Shown: positions 38,441 through 46,281 of the stretch, one piece after another
Layout: every line of letters starts with the position of its first letter
Numbering within the stretch: position 1 is the stretch's first letter
DNA from: Streptomonospora sp. PA3
GTDB taxonomy: Bacteria; Actinomycetota; Actinomycetes; Streptosporangiales; Streptosporangiaceae
DNA: 64,000 nt
Direction: 5' to 3'
NCBI RefSeq assembly: GCF_009728995.1
Contig: NZ_VTZW01000019.1
Location: forward strand, 62,001 to 126,000
Notes under the pieces: generated by a model
Databases searched by the model: none
Told to the model about the DNA's origin: nothing
Seen by the model: only the letters and a program-made list of their open reading frames with translations
Translations under genes and position numbers: made by a program

Positions 38441-38707
38441 TCACACCCTGCGGTGTGCCGCGGCGATCAGGGCGATGCCGGCCGCCGCCGCCAGGGCGCA
38501 CAACGCGGCCAGCTCCTCGTTGCCGGCGCGCCAGTGCAGCACGGCGGCGGGCAGGGCCACGATGTACAGCAGCCAGTAGGCGGCCCGCTCCGGCAGGCGG
38601 GACCGCCCCGGCCGCCGCCCGGCGGGGCCGGATGCGGCAGGGCTCCGGTCCGCGCCGCTGCGGGGGCGCCGGCTGTCGTCGCCCAACCGCGCGCGTCGCG
38701 ATATCAC
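38441..38707 (-). CDS. Small predicted membrane protein
   Basis: 88 residues if the GTG at 38707 is used, with GGGAAG about 11 bases upstream. The first 50 residues are basic and Ser/Pro-rich. Two short hydrophobic helices follow (AAYWLLYIVALPAAVL and LAALCALAAAAGIALIAAAH). No family is recognised. It lies about 90 bp upstream of mshC on the same strand. Coding status rests on the membrane-helix pattern and the ribosome site, so it is moderate. Confidence 0.5.
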   Translation of the reverse strand: MISRRARLGDDSRRPRSGADRSPAASGPAGRRPGRSRLPERAAYWLLYIVALPAAVLHWRAGNEELAALCALAAAAGIALIAAAHRRV

Positions 38708-38968
38708 GGCGGCATCGTCTTCCCTTCGCCCGTCGGACGGGCTCGCTCGGCAGCTCCTCCGGTGGGGAGGGCGTCGGCGGATCCGTGACGGTCCGGCCCA
38801 CGGGCCGGTCGGCGCCAGCTCCGACACAGGTCGGACGCCCACCGCGGACGTCTGGTTTACCCGCGAGGCAAGCGCCGGTGCCCAGCTCAACCGCGGAGGG
38901 CGGCGCGGCCGGGCCGCCGGCGAACGGACCGGCGCGGTGCAGCGGCGGCGATGGGCGGCAACGCCGCT

Positions 38969-39874
38969 TCAGCGGACCAGGTACCAGGCCGCGGGGTCGC
39001 CCGGGCGGTCGGTGAAGGCATAGCGCAGGGTGTCGCGCCCGCAGGCGATGAGCGTGATGGAGGAGGTCGCCCACACCCGCCCGTCGCCGAGCTCGGAGCG
39101 GGCGATGAGCGAGGACGGGTCGTCGGTGCGCTCGCCGAAGCCCGCCGTGCGGGCGTCGCCGTGCGCCGCCTCGTCGAGCAGGGCGGGCCACCGGCCCCAG
39201 ATCGCCGCCGCGGAGGCGGCTTCGGCGAGCTCATCGGCCGCCGGGTCGGGGCGGGTGCGCGCGAACGCCGGGCCGTGGCGGCGGGCGCGCGGCGCTTGCG
39301 CGTCGGAGCCGGAGTTGACCAGGACGGTGACGCCGGCCGCGAGGGGGTGTTCGCTCAGCCCGCTGCCGTCCCAGGAGTGCAGCACCGCCCGATCGGGATC
39401 GGCCACCAGCAGGTGGAAGGGGTCGTAGTGCCGCGCTCGGGCGGAGTCGAGATCGAGCTTTCCCCGCTCGGCCGCCGCCAACGGCAGCCGGCCCCGGCTG
39501 TATCGGGCGGTGCCGGGCGGCACGGTGGTGTCGGTCAGCGACGCGGTGCGTCCCGATCGCAGGCGGCCGCCGGCCTCGGCGGCACCGGCACCGGGTACGG
39601 CCGAGCCCGGCGGGAGGCCGTTGAGTACCGCGGCCACACACGGCGCGCCCGGCGCCCCCGCGCCGCCGCGGCCGGACCGGGTTCGGGGACCGGCGCGGCG
39701 CGCGGCCAGCCAGGTGCCGCCCTCGCGGACGTCGCGCCCGCCCAGCAGGTCGGGGCGGTCGGGCCAGTGCGCCGCCGGGGGCAGCCAGGCGCGGTCGAGC
39801 ATCTCGTCGCGGACAGCGGCCAGCACCAGCGGCGTCGACGCCTCCGGATCGAAGCCGACGATCACCGTGCACAT
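38969..39874 (-). CDS. NRDE/TANGO2 family protein
   Basis: 301 residues. It begins MCTVIVGFDP, the MCT start typical of the NRDE (TANGO2) family in which Cys2 is exposed as an Ntn-hydrolase-like nucleophile after methionine removal. WLAARR, the AVLNGLPPGS block and the FHLLVADPDRAVLHSWDG segment also match the family, with a C-terminal domain ending AFTDRPGDPAAWYLVR. ATG 39874 has GGAGG just upstream. Human TANGO2 is linked to heme or lipid handling, but bacterial function is not established. It is leftward and divergent from the first VOC gene. Confidence 0.85.
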   Translation of the reverse strand: MCTVIVGFDPEASTPLVLAAVRDEMLDRAWLPPAAHWPDRPDLLGGRDVREGGTWLAARRAGPRTRSGRGGAGAPGAPCVAAVLNGLPPGSAVPGAGAAEAGGRLRSGRTASLTDTTVPPGTARYSRGRLPLAAAERGKLDLDSARARHYDPFHLLVADPDRAVLHSWDGSGLSEHPLAAGVTVLVNSGSDAQAPRARRHGPAFARTRPDPAADELAEAASAAAIWGRWPALLDEAAHGDARTAGFGERTDDPSSLIARSELGDGRVWATSSITLIACGRDTLRYAFTDRPGDPAAWYLVR

Positions 39875-40017
39875 ATCGCCTCCACTTCCGCGCGGCGCCC
39901 GCACCGGCCGCCCGGGGGATCCGCACACGTGACCAACGCGCCCGCACGGCGCCGTGTTCCGCCACCGGCCCGGCCCGGCGGTGGAACCCGCGGCACCGTC
40001 CGCGCATCGAAGCCGTC

Positions 40018-40383
40018 GTGCACCCACCGATGAGGCTCACGGCGATAACGCTCGACTGCCCCGATCCCGAGGCGCTGGCCGCCTTCTACCAGCAGGCCAC
40101 CGGGCTCGAACCCGCCGACGGGTCCGGCCCCGACTTCGCCGCGATCACCGGCGGCGGCCTCTTCCTCGGCTTCCAGCGCGTCGAGGACTACCGGCCTCCG
40201 CGCTGGCCCGGCCAATCCGTCCCGCAGCAGATCCACCTCGACTTCGCGGTCGGCGACCTCGACGAAGCCGAGCGCCGGCTTCTGGGGCTCGGGGCGCGAA
40301 AGCCCGCGGCGCAGCCGGCCGAGCAGAGGTGGCGGGTCCTGACCGATCCGGCCGGCCACCCCTTCTGCCTGACTCGGGAGTGA
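40018..40383 (+). CDS. VOC (glyoxalase/bleomycin-resistance) family protein 1
   Basis: 121 residues, one vicinal-oxygen-chelate module pair: LTAITLDCPDPEALAAFYQQATGL at the start and HLDFAVGDLDEAERRLLGLG in the middle, ending VLTDPAGHPFCLTRE. The His and Glu positions that would bind metal are visible. GTG 40018 and ATG 40030 are both possible starts; neither has a strong ribosome site. Substrate unknown. It lies 48 bp upstream of a second VOC gene with the same pattern, an apparent tandem duplication. Confidence 0.8.
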   Translation: MHPPMRLTAITLDCPDPEALAAFYQQATGLEPADGSGPDFAAITGGGLFLGFQRVEDYRPPRWPGQSVPQQIHLDFAVGDLDEAERRLLGLGARKPAAQPAEQRWRVLTDPAGHPFCLTRE

Positions 40384-40431
40384 GGGCGCACAGGGGCGCA
40401 GCACAGGGCGCACCTGTGCGAACCTCGGTGC

Positions 40432-40824
40432 ATGGTGCGGACGCGTGTGGAGATCAGGGCCGTCGTCGTCGACTGCCGCTCGCCGGAGCGGTTGGCCGAG
40501 TTCTGGTCGCAGGTGCTCGACCGGCCGGTCGGTGCGCGAATCGGCCCCTACGTGCTGCTGGAGCACGGCGCGGGGCCGCAGGTGGTGTTCCAGCGGGTCG
40601 AGGCGGTCGGATCGGGCAAGAACCGCGTCCACCTGGACCTGTCCTGCCCCGATCCCGCCGCCGAGCAGCGGCGGATCGAGGCGCTGGGCGGTCGGCGCCT
40701 GCCCGAGTACGCCGACGGCGGCTTCCTGGTCATGGCCGACCCCGAAGGCAACGAGTTCTGCCTCCTGCCGGAAGGCCCCTTCGACATCGACGACCAGGGG
40801 CGGGCCGATTACCTGCCCGGCTGA
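40432..40824 (+). CDS. VOC (glyoxalase/bleomycin-resistance) family protein 2
   Basis: 130 residues, similar in layout to the preceding gene: VVVDCRSPERLAEFWSQVLDRP, then HLDLSCPDPAAEQRRIEALGG and ADPEGNEFCLLPEG, which holds the terminal Glu ligand. Dioxygenases, thiol transferases and drug-binding proteins share the fold, so no function is assigned. It is convergent with the SCO1664-like gene. Confidence 0.85.
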   Translation: MVRTRVEIRAVVVDCRSPERLAEFWSQVLDRPVGARIGPYVLLEHGAGPQVVFQRVEAVGSGKNRVHLDLSCPDPAAEQRRIEALGGRRLPEYADGGFLVMADPEGNEFCLLPEGPFDIDDQGRADYLPG

Positions 40825-40878
40825 CGGCCGCCCGGCCGCTGAACCGGTGCCGCCCCGCCCGCGCCCCGACTGTGCGGC

Positions 40879-41622
40879 TTACACCGGCGGCCAGGGGACG
40901 GCCGGCCAGTCGGGGGGCGGGTAGGGATGGACCTTGTGGTGGCGCAGCAGCTCGACGCGCTGCAGCACCGCGTAGGCCTCCGGCTCGGTCAGGTGGCGCC
41001 GCAGCTCGGCGGCGACCGGGCTGTCCGGGTCGCGCAACCGCTCCTCCAGCACGCCCAGGCCTGCCAGCGCCTCGTCGGTCAGCGGCTCGCCCTGCCACTG
41101 CCACAGCACCGTGCGCAGCTTGTACTCCTCGGCGAAGGAGACGCCGTGGTCGCAGCCGTAGAGGTGGCCGGCGGGGGTGGGCAGCAGGTGCCCGACCTTG
41201 CGGTCGGAGTTGTTGATGACGGCGTCGAAGACGGCCATGCGGCGCAGCCCGAGGTGCCTGGTGTCGCGGGCGAGCTCGACGAGGTCGATCGTGGTGTCGC
41301 CGTCGATCCACAGCTGCACCATGCCTTCGCCGAAGGGGCCGTCGCGGTAGACCGTCGGCGGAACGATGTCCCACCCCAGGGCGTCGGAGACGGCGAAGGC
41401 CGACAGCTCGCGGCCGGCCAGGGTGCCGTCGGGGAAGTCCCACAGAGGGCGCTCGCCGGCGACGGGTTTGTAGACGCAGCCGGCCTCGGCGCCGCCCATG
41501 GAGACGGTGCAGTACAGGGTGGCGTTGGACGCCTCGGTCAGCCGCCCGACCGGCCGCAGCTCGCCCGTGCTGAGCAGCTCCAAGGCGTCGGTGGTCGACA
41601 GCCCTTCGAACGACGCGGTCAT
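40879..41622 (-). CDS. SCO1664-family protein (PI3/PI4-kinase-like fold)
   Basis: 247 residues. It matches the actinobacterial family named after SCO1664: LTEASNATLYCTV, GCVYKPVAGERPLWDFPDGTLAGRE, then VFDAVINNSDRKVGH and YGCDHGVSFAEEYKLRTVLW. The NNSDRK and CDHG stretches resemble the catalytic and metal-binding loops of PI3/PI4-type kinases. The substrate is unknown. The gene is leftward and only 40 bp downstream of the DUF3090 stop, and these two with the histidine phosphatase form a group repeatedly found together in actinobacteria. Confidence 0.9.
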   Translation of the reverse strand: MTASFEGLSTTDALELLSTGELRPVGRLTEASNATLYCTVSMGGAEAGCVYKPVAGERPLWDFPDGTLAGRELSAFAVSDALGWDIVPPTVYRDGPFGEGMVQLWIDGDTTIDLVELARDTRHLGLRRMAVFDAVINNSDRKVGHLLPTPAGHLYGCDHGVSFAEEYKLRTVLWQWQGEPLTDEALAGLGVLEERLRDPDSPVAAELRRHLTEPEAYAVLQRVELLRHHKVHPYPPPDWPAVPWPPV

Positions 41623-41662
41623 GGCCCCCGTCCTCGTAGCGGTCCCGCTTGCTCCGCAGCTC

Positions 41663-42229
41663 TCACACTCCGCCGGGCTTGTACCCGTTCTGGCGGGGGC
41701 AGATGTGCCCGGCCGGGTCGAGGGGCTGACCGCACAGGGGGCAGTTCGGCCGGCCCGCCGCCACCACCTTCATCGCCCGGCCCGCGAAGGCGCGCGCGGA
41801 CGCCGCCGTCAGGTGCACCCGCAGTACGTCGCGGCCCTCCGGTGCGTCCTCGGCGAAGACCTCGACGTCCTCCTCGTCCTCGGCCTCGGTCTCCTCGATC
41901 TCCTGGGCCTCGATGATCACGCGCGCCGACTCGGCGTCCCAGGCCAGCGCGAGGGTGCCCACCCGGAAATCCTCCTCGATGGGCTGCTCCAGGGGTCCGT
42001 CGTCCTGCTCCGCCGCCTCGCCGGACTCCAGCGGCTCGCCGAAACGCTGCCGCACCTCCTCCAGCAGCTCCTCGATGCGCTCGGCCAGTGCGGACACCTG
42101 GGCCTTCTCCACCACGGCATTGGTGACCCGGCCGCCGCCGGTGGCCTGCAGGAAGAAGGTGCGGTCCCCCGGTTGCCCCACCGTTCCTGCGACGAAGCGG
42201 TCCGGAGGGTCGTATTCGAACACGGACAT
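41663..42229 (-). CDS. DUF3090 family protein with C-terminal zinc site
   Basis: 188 residues. It begins MSVFEYDPPDRFVAGTVGQPG, the family start; an acidic central stretch follows (EETEAEDEEDVEVFAEDAPEG) and then a C-terminal CPLCGQPLDPAGHICPRQNGY, probably a zinc-binding C-x2-C-x10-C/H cluster. The family belongs to the same genomic neighbourhood as the SCO1664 protein and the histidine phosphatase, with no confirmed function. A TAGGGT -10 element 7 bases before the ATG suggests leaderless transcription. Confidence 0.9.
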   Translation of the reverse strand: MSVFEYDPPDRFVAGTVGQPGDRTFFLQATGGGRVTNAVVEKAQVSALAERIEELLEEVRQRFGEPLESGEAAEQDDGPLEQPIEEDFRVGTLALAWDAESARVIIEAQEIEETEAEDEEDVEVFAEDAPEGRDVLRVHLTAASARAFAGRAMKVVAAGRPNCPLCGQPLDPAGHICPRQNGYKPGGV

Positions 42230-42236
42230 GCCATGA

Positions 42237-42242
42237 ACCCTA
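42237..42242 (-). promoter_or_regulatory. -10 element, probable leaderless promoter of DUF3090 gene
   Basis: On the minus strand TAGGGT lies 7 bases before ATG 42229. No Shine-Dalgarno is seen. Confidence 0.45.
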
Positions 42243-42273
42243 GAGGATCGCGGTCGGGCTCGCGATCCGCCCG

Positions 42274-42436
42274 CCCGTCACCCGCCACCACCCCCAACGG
42301 AGGCGCCCCGCGCCACCCCCCTCACAGCCCGTCACCCGCCACCACCCCTACGTCCTGTTTAAGAAGCCGGACACCACAGCGGTTGCGGCAATGGGGCTGT
42401 GATGCGCGAATCCCACCCGTCACCCGCCACCGCCCC
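42274..42436 (+). repeat. Three direct copies of a 21-bp motif, with an inverted core fragment
   Basis: CCCGTCACCCGCCACC plus ACCCC or GCCCC starts at 42274, 42328 and 42416. Between copies two and three, GGTTGCGGCAATGGGG (42381-42396) is the dispersed repeat core in reverse orientation, with a truncated tail TGTTTAAGAA. This starts a repeat island filling the whole 576-bp gap between the phosphatase and DUF3090 genes (42230-42805). Confidence 0.7.
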
Positions 42437-42472
42437 TAACGGAGGCGCTGCGCGCCACGTACTTGTTCTGGC

Positions 42473-42568
42473 CGGCTTGCCGCCGAGCGGCGGTGCACCC
42501 TTGTTTCGGAGGCCCGCCACCGGTGGTGCGGCTCCAGCTGGGAAGAACCGCGTGCGCTCGGCGGCCAG
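42473..42568. repeat. 96-bp inverted-repeat element, copy 2
   Basis: The left end GGCTTGCCGCCGAGCG and the right end CGTGCGCTCGGCGGCCAG (42551-42568) bound it. The interior, with CCCGCCACCGGTGGTGCGGC and GGGAAGAACCG, closely matches the interior of copy 1 at 14.2 kb, more so than copy 3 at 48.6 kb. Confidence 0.7.
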
Positions 42569-42575
42569 GAAACAG

Positions 42576-42675
42576 GTGACGCGCAGCGTCTCCGCTGGGG
42601 CGGCGGCGGGCTGACGGGCGGGCACGTGACGCGCAGCGTCTCCGCTGGGGCGGCGGCGGGCTGACGGGCGGGCCG
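42576..42675 (+). repeat. 50-bp tandem duplication inside the repeat island
   Basis: GTGACGCGCAGCGTCTCCGC begins at 42576 and again at 42626, followed each time by the same 27 bases or more. The corresponding segment is single at 14.31 kb, so this is a local duplication. Confidence 0.85.
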
Positions 42676-42676
42676 C

Positions 42677-42783
42677 GCTACGCGAGACGCACCCATTGCC
42701 GCAGCCCCGATGGCGGCCGCCCCCGGCGGTACCCGGTGGGTTCCTCGCAAGCGGCGCCCCCGCCGTTGTTGAACTCGACTTAA
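42677..42783 (+). repeat. CCCATTGCCGCA-family intergenic repeat, copy C
   Basis: The core is at 42692-42707, followed by GGTACCCGGTGGGTTCCT and AAGCGGCGCCCCCGCCGTT, then TTGAA. The hairpin reads CGGCG-cccc-CGCCG. It ends 22 bp before the stop of the phosphatase gene. The order of parts is the same as in copies A and B. Confidence 0.75.
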
Positions 42784-42805
42784 CGACAGGCGCACCGCGC
42801 CGCTC

Positions 42806-43561
42806 CTAACCGGGGCGCTGGGCGCCGCCCGCTCCGCCGCCGACGGCGGCGTCGCCGGACGCCTGCTCCGGTGACGGCACCAGGCCCTCCACCGAGCCGC
42901 CGACGTCGTTGAGCCGCACGACGAAGGGCCGCACGCTGGTGTAGCGCACGGCGGTCAGCGAGCACGGGTCGGCCTGGACGCGCTGGAACTGGTCCAAGTG
43001 CAGGCCGAGGGCGTCGGCCGCCAGCGCCTTGATGACGTCGCCGTGGCTGCACACCACGTAGACGGGGTTGGCGGATACCGCGGTCAGCCGCTCGTTCCAG
43101 TCGCGTACGGCGGCCACGGCGCGCGCGGACATCGCGCTCAGGCTCTCGCCCCCGGGGAAGCGGGCCGCGCTCGGGTGGGCCTGGACGGTGCGCCACAGCG
43201 GTTCGCCGGCGAGGTCGCCGAGCCTGCGGCCGGTCCAGGAGCCGTAGTCGCACTCGGTGAACCGGTCGTCGGTGGTCACCTCGCGCCCGGTCGCCGCGGC
43301 GATCTCGGCGGCGGTCTCCTGGCAGCGCTCCAGCGGGCTGGAGACGACGGCGGCCGGTTCCAGTCCCCTCAGCCGCCGGGCCAGGTCGCGGGCCTGGGCC
43401 CGGCCGCGCTCGTCCAGGTGCACGCCCGGGCTGCGCCCGGTCAGCGTGCTCCCGGTGGACTCGGTGAGCCCGTGGCGTACCAGGAGCAGGGTCGCGACGG
43501 GTTCGGGCGGCTGCTCCCGGCGCGCCTCGGACGCGGTTTGCTGCTGCGAAGGGGTGCCCAT
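42806..43561 (-). CDS. Histidine phosphatase superfamily protein (MSMEG_4193-like)
   Basis: 251 residues. The catalytic RHG is in LLLVRHGLTE near the start, Ser-Ser-Pro-Leu-Glu-Arg in the second motif, the acid Glu in FTECDYGSW and the second His in VCSHGDVIKALAAD. These identify the phosphoglycerate-mutase-like phosphatase fold; its place beside DUF3090 and the SCO1664 family matches the actinobacterial MSMEG_4193 group. ATG 43561 is favoured over GTG 43573 because TATGGT lies 7 bases before it and would be within the longer reading. Substrate unknown. The last 30 residues are low-complexity Ala/Gly. Confidence 0.9.
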   Translation of the reverse strand: MGTPSQQQTASEARREQPPEPVATLLLVRHGLTESTGSTLTGRSPGVHLDERGRAQARDLARRLRGLEPAAVVSSPLERCQETAAEIAAATGREVTTDDRFTECDYGSWTGRRLGDLAGEPLWRTVQAHPSAARFPGGESLSAMSARAVAAVRDWNERLTAVSANPVYVVCSHGDVIKALAADALGLHLDQFQRVQADPCSLTAVRYTSVRPFVVRLNDVGGSVEGLVPSPEQASGDAAVGGGAGGAQRPG

Positions 43562-43568
43562 CGGGGCA

Positions 43569-43574
43569 ACCATA
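43569..43574 (-). promoter_or_regulatory. -10 element, probable leaderless promoter
   Basis: On the minus strand TATGGT lies 7 bases before ATG 43561 of the histidine phosphatase, which decides that start over the GTG at 43573. Confidence 0.45.
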
Positions 43575-43586
43575 TCCGCCGCCGGG

Positions 43587-44735
43587 CTACTGCGCCGCGG
43601 CCGAGTCGGCCGTGGGGTCGTAGGGCCGCCCGGTGTAGGGGTCGATGGGCAGCCCGGTCTCCGGGTCGATCTGCACGTTCTGACCGGTGTCGGGATCGCG
43701 GTACTGCCCGGTCGCCGGGTCCTGGGCCAGACCGGTCTCGGGGTCGATCGGCCAGCCGGTGACCGGGTCGGTGCTGGGCGAGGGCGAGGGAGCGGTGCTG
43801 GGCGAGGCCGAAGGGCTCGGCTCCGACGCGCGCTCGGAGCCGTCCTCGGCCTCCTCCTCGCGGCCCTGCTCCTCCTGGGAGACGGCCGGCGTCGGCTCCT
43901 GGGGGACCTCGCCGCCGCGCGGGTCCAGCACGCCGAAGCTCACCAGCGCCAGGATCAGCACGCCCAGCGCGCAGCGGTAGTACACGAAGGGCATGAAGCT
44001 GTGCGTGGAGATGAACCGCATCAGCCAGGCGATCACGGCGAAGCCGACGAAGAACGCCACGACGGTGCCCACGATCGTGGCCGTCCACCCGGCGTACTCG
44101 TTGGGGCCGATGTCGGTGAGCTTGTACAGGCCCGAGGCGAACACCGCGGGCATGGCCAGCAGGAACGCGTACTCCGCGGCATCGGCGCGCTTGAAGCCCA
44201 GCAGCATGCCGCCGGTGACGGTGGCGCCCGAGCGCGAGACGCCCGGGATCAGCGCCAGCGTCTGGAAGAGCCCGTAGACCAGGCCGCGGCCCACGCTCAG
44301 GTCCACCAGCGTGCGGTGCTTGCGGGTGTAGCGGTCGGCCATGCCCAGGAACACGCCGAAGACGATCAGGGTGAGCGCGATCAGCCGCAGGTCGCGGAAG
44401 ACGCTGTCGATCTGCTCCTCCAGCGCCAGGCCCAGCACCCCGATGGGGATGGTGCCGATGATGACGTACCAGCCCATCCGCGCGTTCATGTCCGAGCGCA
44501 GCTCGGAGACGAACAGCGACCGCGTCCACGTGGACAGGATCGCCCAGATGCGCTTGCGGAAGTAGAGGAGCACCGCCAGCTCGGTGCCGATCTGGCTGAC
44601 CGCGGTGAAGGCGGCGCCGGGATCGGGCCAGCCGAGGAAGGCGGATACCACCCGCAGGTGGCCGCTGGAGGAGATCGGCAGGAATTCGGTGAGACCTTGG
44701 ATCAGACCAAGGAAGATGGCCTCGACAATCGACAC
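43587..44735 (-). CDS. uppP: Undecaprenyl-diphosphatase UppP with C-terminal repeat tail
   Basis: 382 residues. Integral-membrane enzyme that dephosphorylates undecaprenyl diphosphate so the carrier can be reused in wall synthesis. The core (1-272) has the signature Glu/Arg/Ser sites in GLIQGLTEFLPISSSGHL and PGVSRSGATVTGG, and about seven helices. GTG 44735 has AGGAG 11 bases upstream. Beyond the family's usual end, residues 273-382 form an acidic, Ser/Pro-rich tail followed by five or more DPxTG repeats (such as DPETGLPIDPYTGRPYDP), predicted to be disordered; this is the odd part. It is leftward and divergent from the aldo/keto reductase. Confidence 0.94.
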   Translation of the reverse strand: MSIVEAIFLGLIQGLTEFLPISSSGHLRVVSAFLGWPDPGAAFTAVSQIGTELAVLLYFRKRIWAILSTWTRSLFVSELRSDMNARMGWYVIIGTIPIGVLGLALEEQIDSVFRDLRLIALTLIVFGVFLGMADRYTRKHRTLVDLSVGRGLVYGLFQTLALIPGVSRSGATVTGGMLLGFKRADAAEYAFLLAMPAVFASGLYKLTDIGPNEYAGWTATIVGTVVAFFVGFAVIAWLMRFISTHSFMPFVYYRCALGVLILALVSFGVLDPRGGEVPQEPTPAVSQEEQGREEEAEDGSERASEPSPSASPSTAPSPSPSTDPVTGWPIDPETGLAQDPATGQYRDPDTGQNVQIDPETGLPIDPYTGRPYDPTADSAAAQ

Positions 44736-45128
44736 GGCGGGCTCGGCTCCTGGTGTTCGTTCGGGTGCGTGGGGGCTCCAGTGCCCTGGCGTTCGCGGTC
44801 CGCCAGGCGGGTGCCGCCGCCGGCCGTGGGAGCGGGCACGGCCGGGCACCCGCACGCCGGCGCAGGGGGCCGCGCCCATACCGGGCCGGCAGCCGAAGGG
44901 TGCTCCGAGCGGCATGCGGGGGGCAGACCACGGCAGCTTACTGGGATCACGGGCGTTACGGCATCCGGGAGGCGCCCGCACCCGCCGCCGGACGGGGCCG
45001 GGGCGGCCCGCGGGCGGCGGGCGCGGGCCGCCGGGAGGGCCGCCCGCACCGCATTCACTCAGCGCGACCTCGCGACTCCGCGGTGCGGCCCGAGCCCCGC
45101 GACAGCGGTACGCGGTAATCTCCGCGCC
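44736..45128. other. Divergent promoter region between uppP and aldo/keto reductase
   Basis: 393 bp with no credible gene. Near its right end lies the TAATCT element listed separately. No other regulatory pattern was recognised. Confidence 0.45.
45116..45121 (+). promoter_or_regulatory. -10 element, probable leaderless promoter of aldo/keto reductase
   Basis: TAATCT ends 7 bases before ATG 45129, and the 20 bases upstream have no Shine-Dalgarno. Confidence 0.45.
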
Positions 45129-46088
45129 ATGGAACAGCGACAGGTGGGCGGATCGGGGCTGTGGGTCTCCCGCACGGCCCTGGGCACGATGACCTGGGGA
45201 AAAGACACCCAGGAGGAGGAAGCCGCCGATCAGCTCACCGCGTTTGTGGACGCCGGCGGAACGCTGATCGACACAGCCGATATCTACGGCGGCGGGCAGA
45301 GCGAGCGCATCGTCGGCCGACTGGTGAGCGGGGTCGTGCGGCGCGACGATGTGATCATCGCCACCAAGTCCGGGCACACGCCGCAGGGCTACCGCCCCCG
45401 CGACCTGTCGCGCCGCCACCTGCTCGCGGCGCTGGACTCGTCGCTGCGCCGGCTGCGCACCGACCACGTCGACCTGTGGCAGCTGCACGTGCGCGATCCC
45501 GACACGCCGGTCGAGGAGACGCTCTCCGCGCTGGAGGCGGCCCAGCGGGCGGGCAAGGTGCGCTACGCGGGCACGGGCGACTTCACCGCCTGGCAGTTCG
45601 CCACCTACGCCGCCTGGCAGCGCGCCTCCACCCGCTTCGCCGGAGCGCCGATCGTCTCGGCCGGCTGCGAGTACTCCCTGCTCAACCGCGCCCCGGAGCG
45701 CGATCTGCTGCCCGCCTTGAGCGACCACGGCGCCGGCCTGATCGCCTGGTCGCCGCTGGGCCGCGGGGTCCTCAGCGCCCAGTACCGCAACGGGGTGCCC
45801 GGCGACTCCCGCGCCGCCCGGCCGCACATGTCCGCCTACGTCGAGCCCTACCTGGACGAGCGCAGCCGGCGCATCGTCGAGTCGGTCTGCACGGCCGCCG
45901 AAGGGCTGGGGGTCTCCCCGCTGGCCGTGGCCCTGAGCTGGGTCCGCGACCGCGCAGGCGTCGCGGCCGCCGCCGTGGGACCGCGGACGGCGGCCCAGCT
46001 GGAGGAGATCCTGTCCATGGAGAGCGTGGAGCTTCCGCGGGAGATCCGCGACGCGCTGGACGACGCCTCCTCGGCGCCGACTCCCTGA
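45129..46088 (+). CDS. Aldo/keto reductase
   Basis: 319-residue NADPH-dependent oxidoreductase with a TIM barrel. The catalytic tetrad is visible: Asp and Tyr in DTADIYGGGQSE, Lys in IATKSGH and His in LWQLHVRDPD. Barrel-end motifs GCEYSLLNRAPERDLLPA, LIAWSPLGRGVLSAQY and VAAAAVGPRTAAQL fit the AKR family related to YajO/PerR subgroups. Substrate is not predictable. The gene is probably leaderless and lies 170 bp upstream of the RecD-like gene, the same order I recall from other actinomycetes. Confidence 0.92.
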   Translation: MEQRQVGGSGLWVSRTALGTMTWGKDTQEEEAADQLTAFVDAGGTLIDTADIYGGGQSERIVGRLVSGVVRRDDVIIATKSGHTPQGYRPRDLSRRHLLAALDSSLRRLRTDHVDLWQLHVRDPDTPVEETLSALEAAQRAGKVRYAGTGDFTAWQFATYAAWQRASTRFAGAPIVSAGCEYSLLNRAPERDLLPALSDHGAGLIAWSPLGRGVLSAQYRNGVPGDSRAARPHMSAYVEPYLDERSRRIVESVCTAAEGLGVSPLAVALSWVRDRAGVAAAAVGPRTAAQLEEILSMESVELPREIRDALDDASSAPTP

Positions 46089-46217
46089 GCCCGCGCGGCC
46101 GCTCCGGTCCGCCGGCAGCGCCGGGACGGACCGGCCGACGCGAGGCCCTTCGCCTGGGCCCCCTGCCCCGAACGGGCGCGCTGTGGAGGGCTGCGACCGG
46201 ACGTCGGCGGGGATCGC

Positions 46218-46223
46218 TAAGCT
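46218..46223 (+). promoter_or_regulatory. -10 element upstream of a possible leader ORF
   Basis: TAAGCT ends 7 bases before GTG 46231, so a leaderless transcript would begin with that GTG rather than with the ATG of the RecD-like gene. Confidence 0.4.
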
Positions 46224-46230
46224 CCAGGGC

Positions 46231-46281
46231 GTGACGCCGTTGGAGAGGATCGTTCGCCATGTCCGCCACGCCCGGGGCTGA
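46231..46281 (+). CDS. Possible 16-codon leader peptide overlapping the RecD-like start
   Basis: VTPLERIVRHVRHARG, ending at a TGA 23 bases inside the main gene, in a different frame. It is placed exactly where a leaderless message from the TAAGCT element would start. The main ATG at 46259 lies inside it, preceded by GGAGAGGA. Translation is a prediction; it could couple or dampen translation of the main gene. Confidence 0.3.
   Translation: MTPLERIVRHVRHARG

Noticed and set aside
42806-43573. GTG 43573 as start of the histidine phosphatase
   Set aside because: The -10 candidate TATGGT would lie inside the gene and no ribosome site precedes this GTG; ATG 43561 fits better, though the difference is only four residues.
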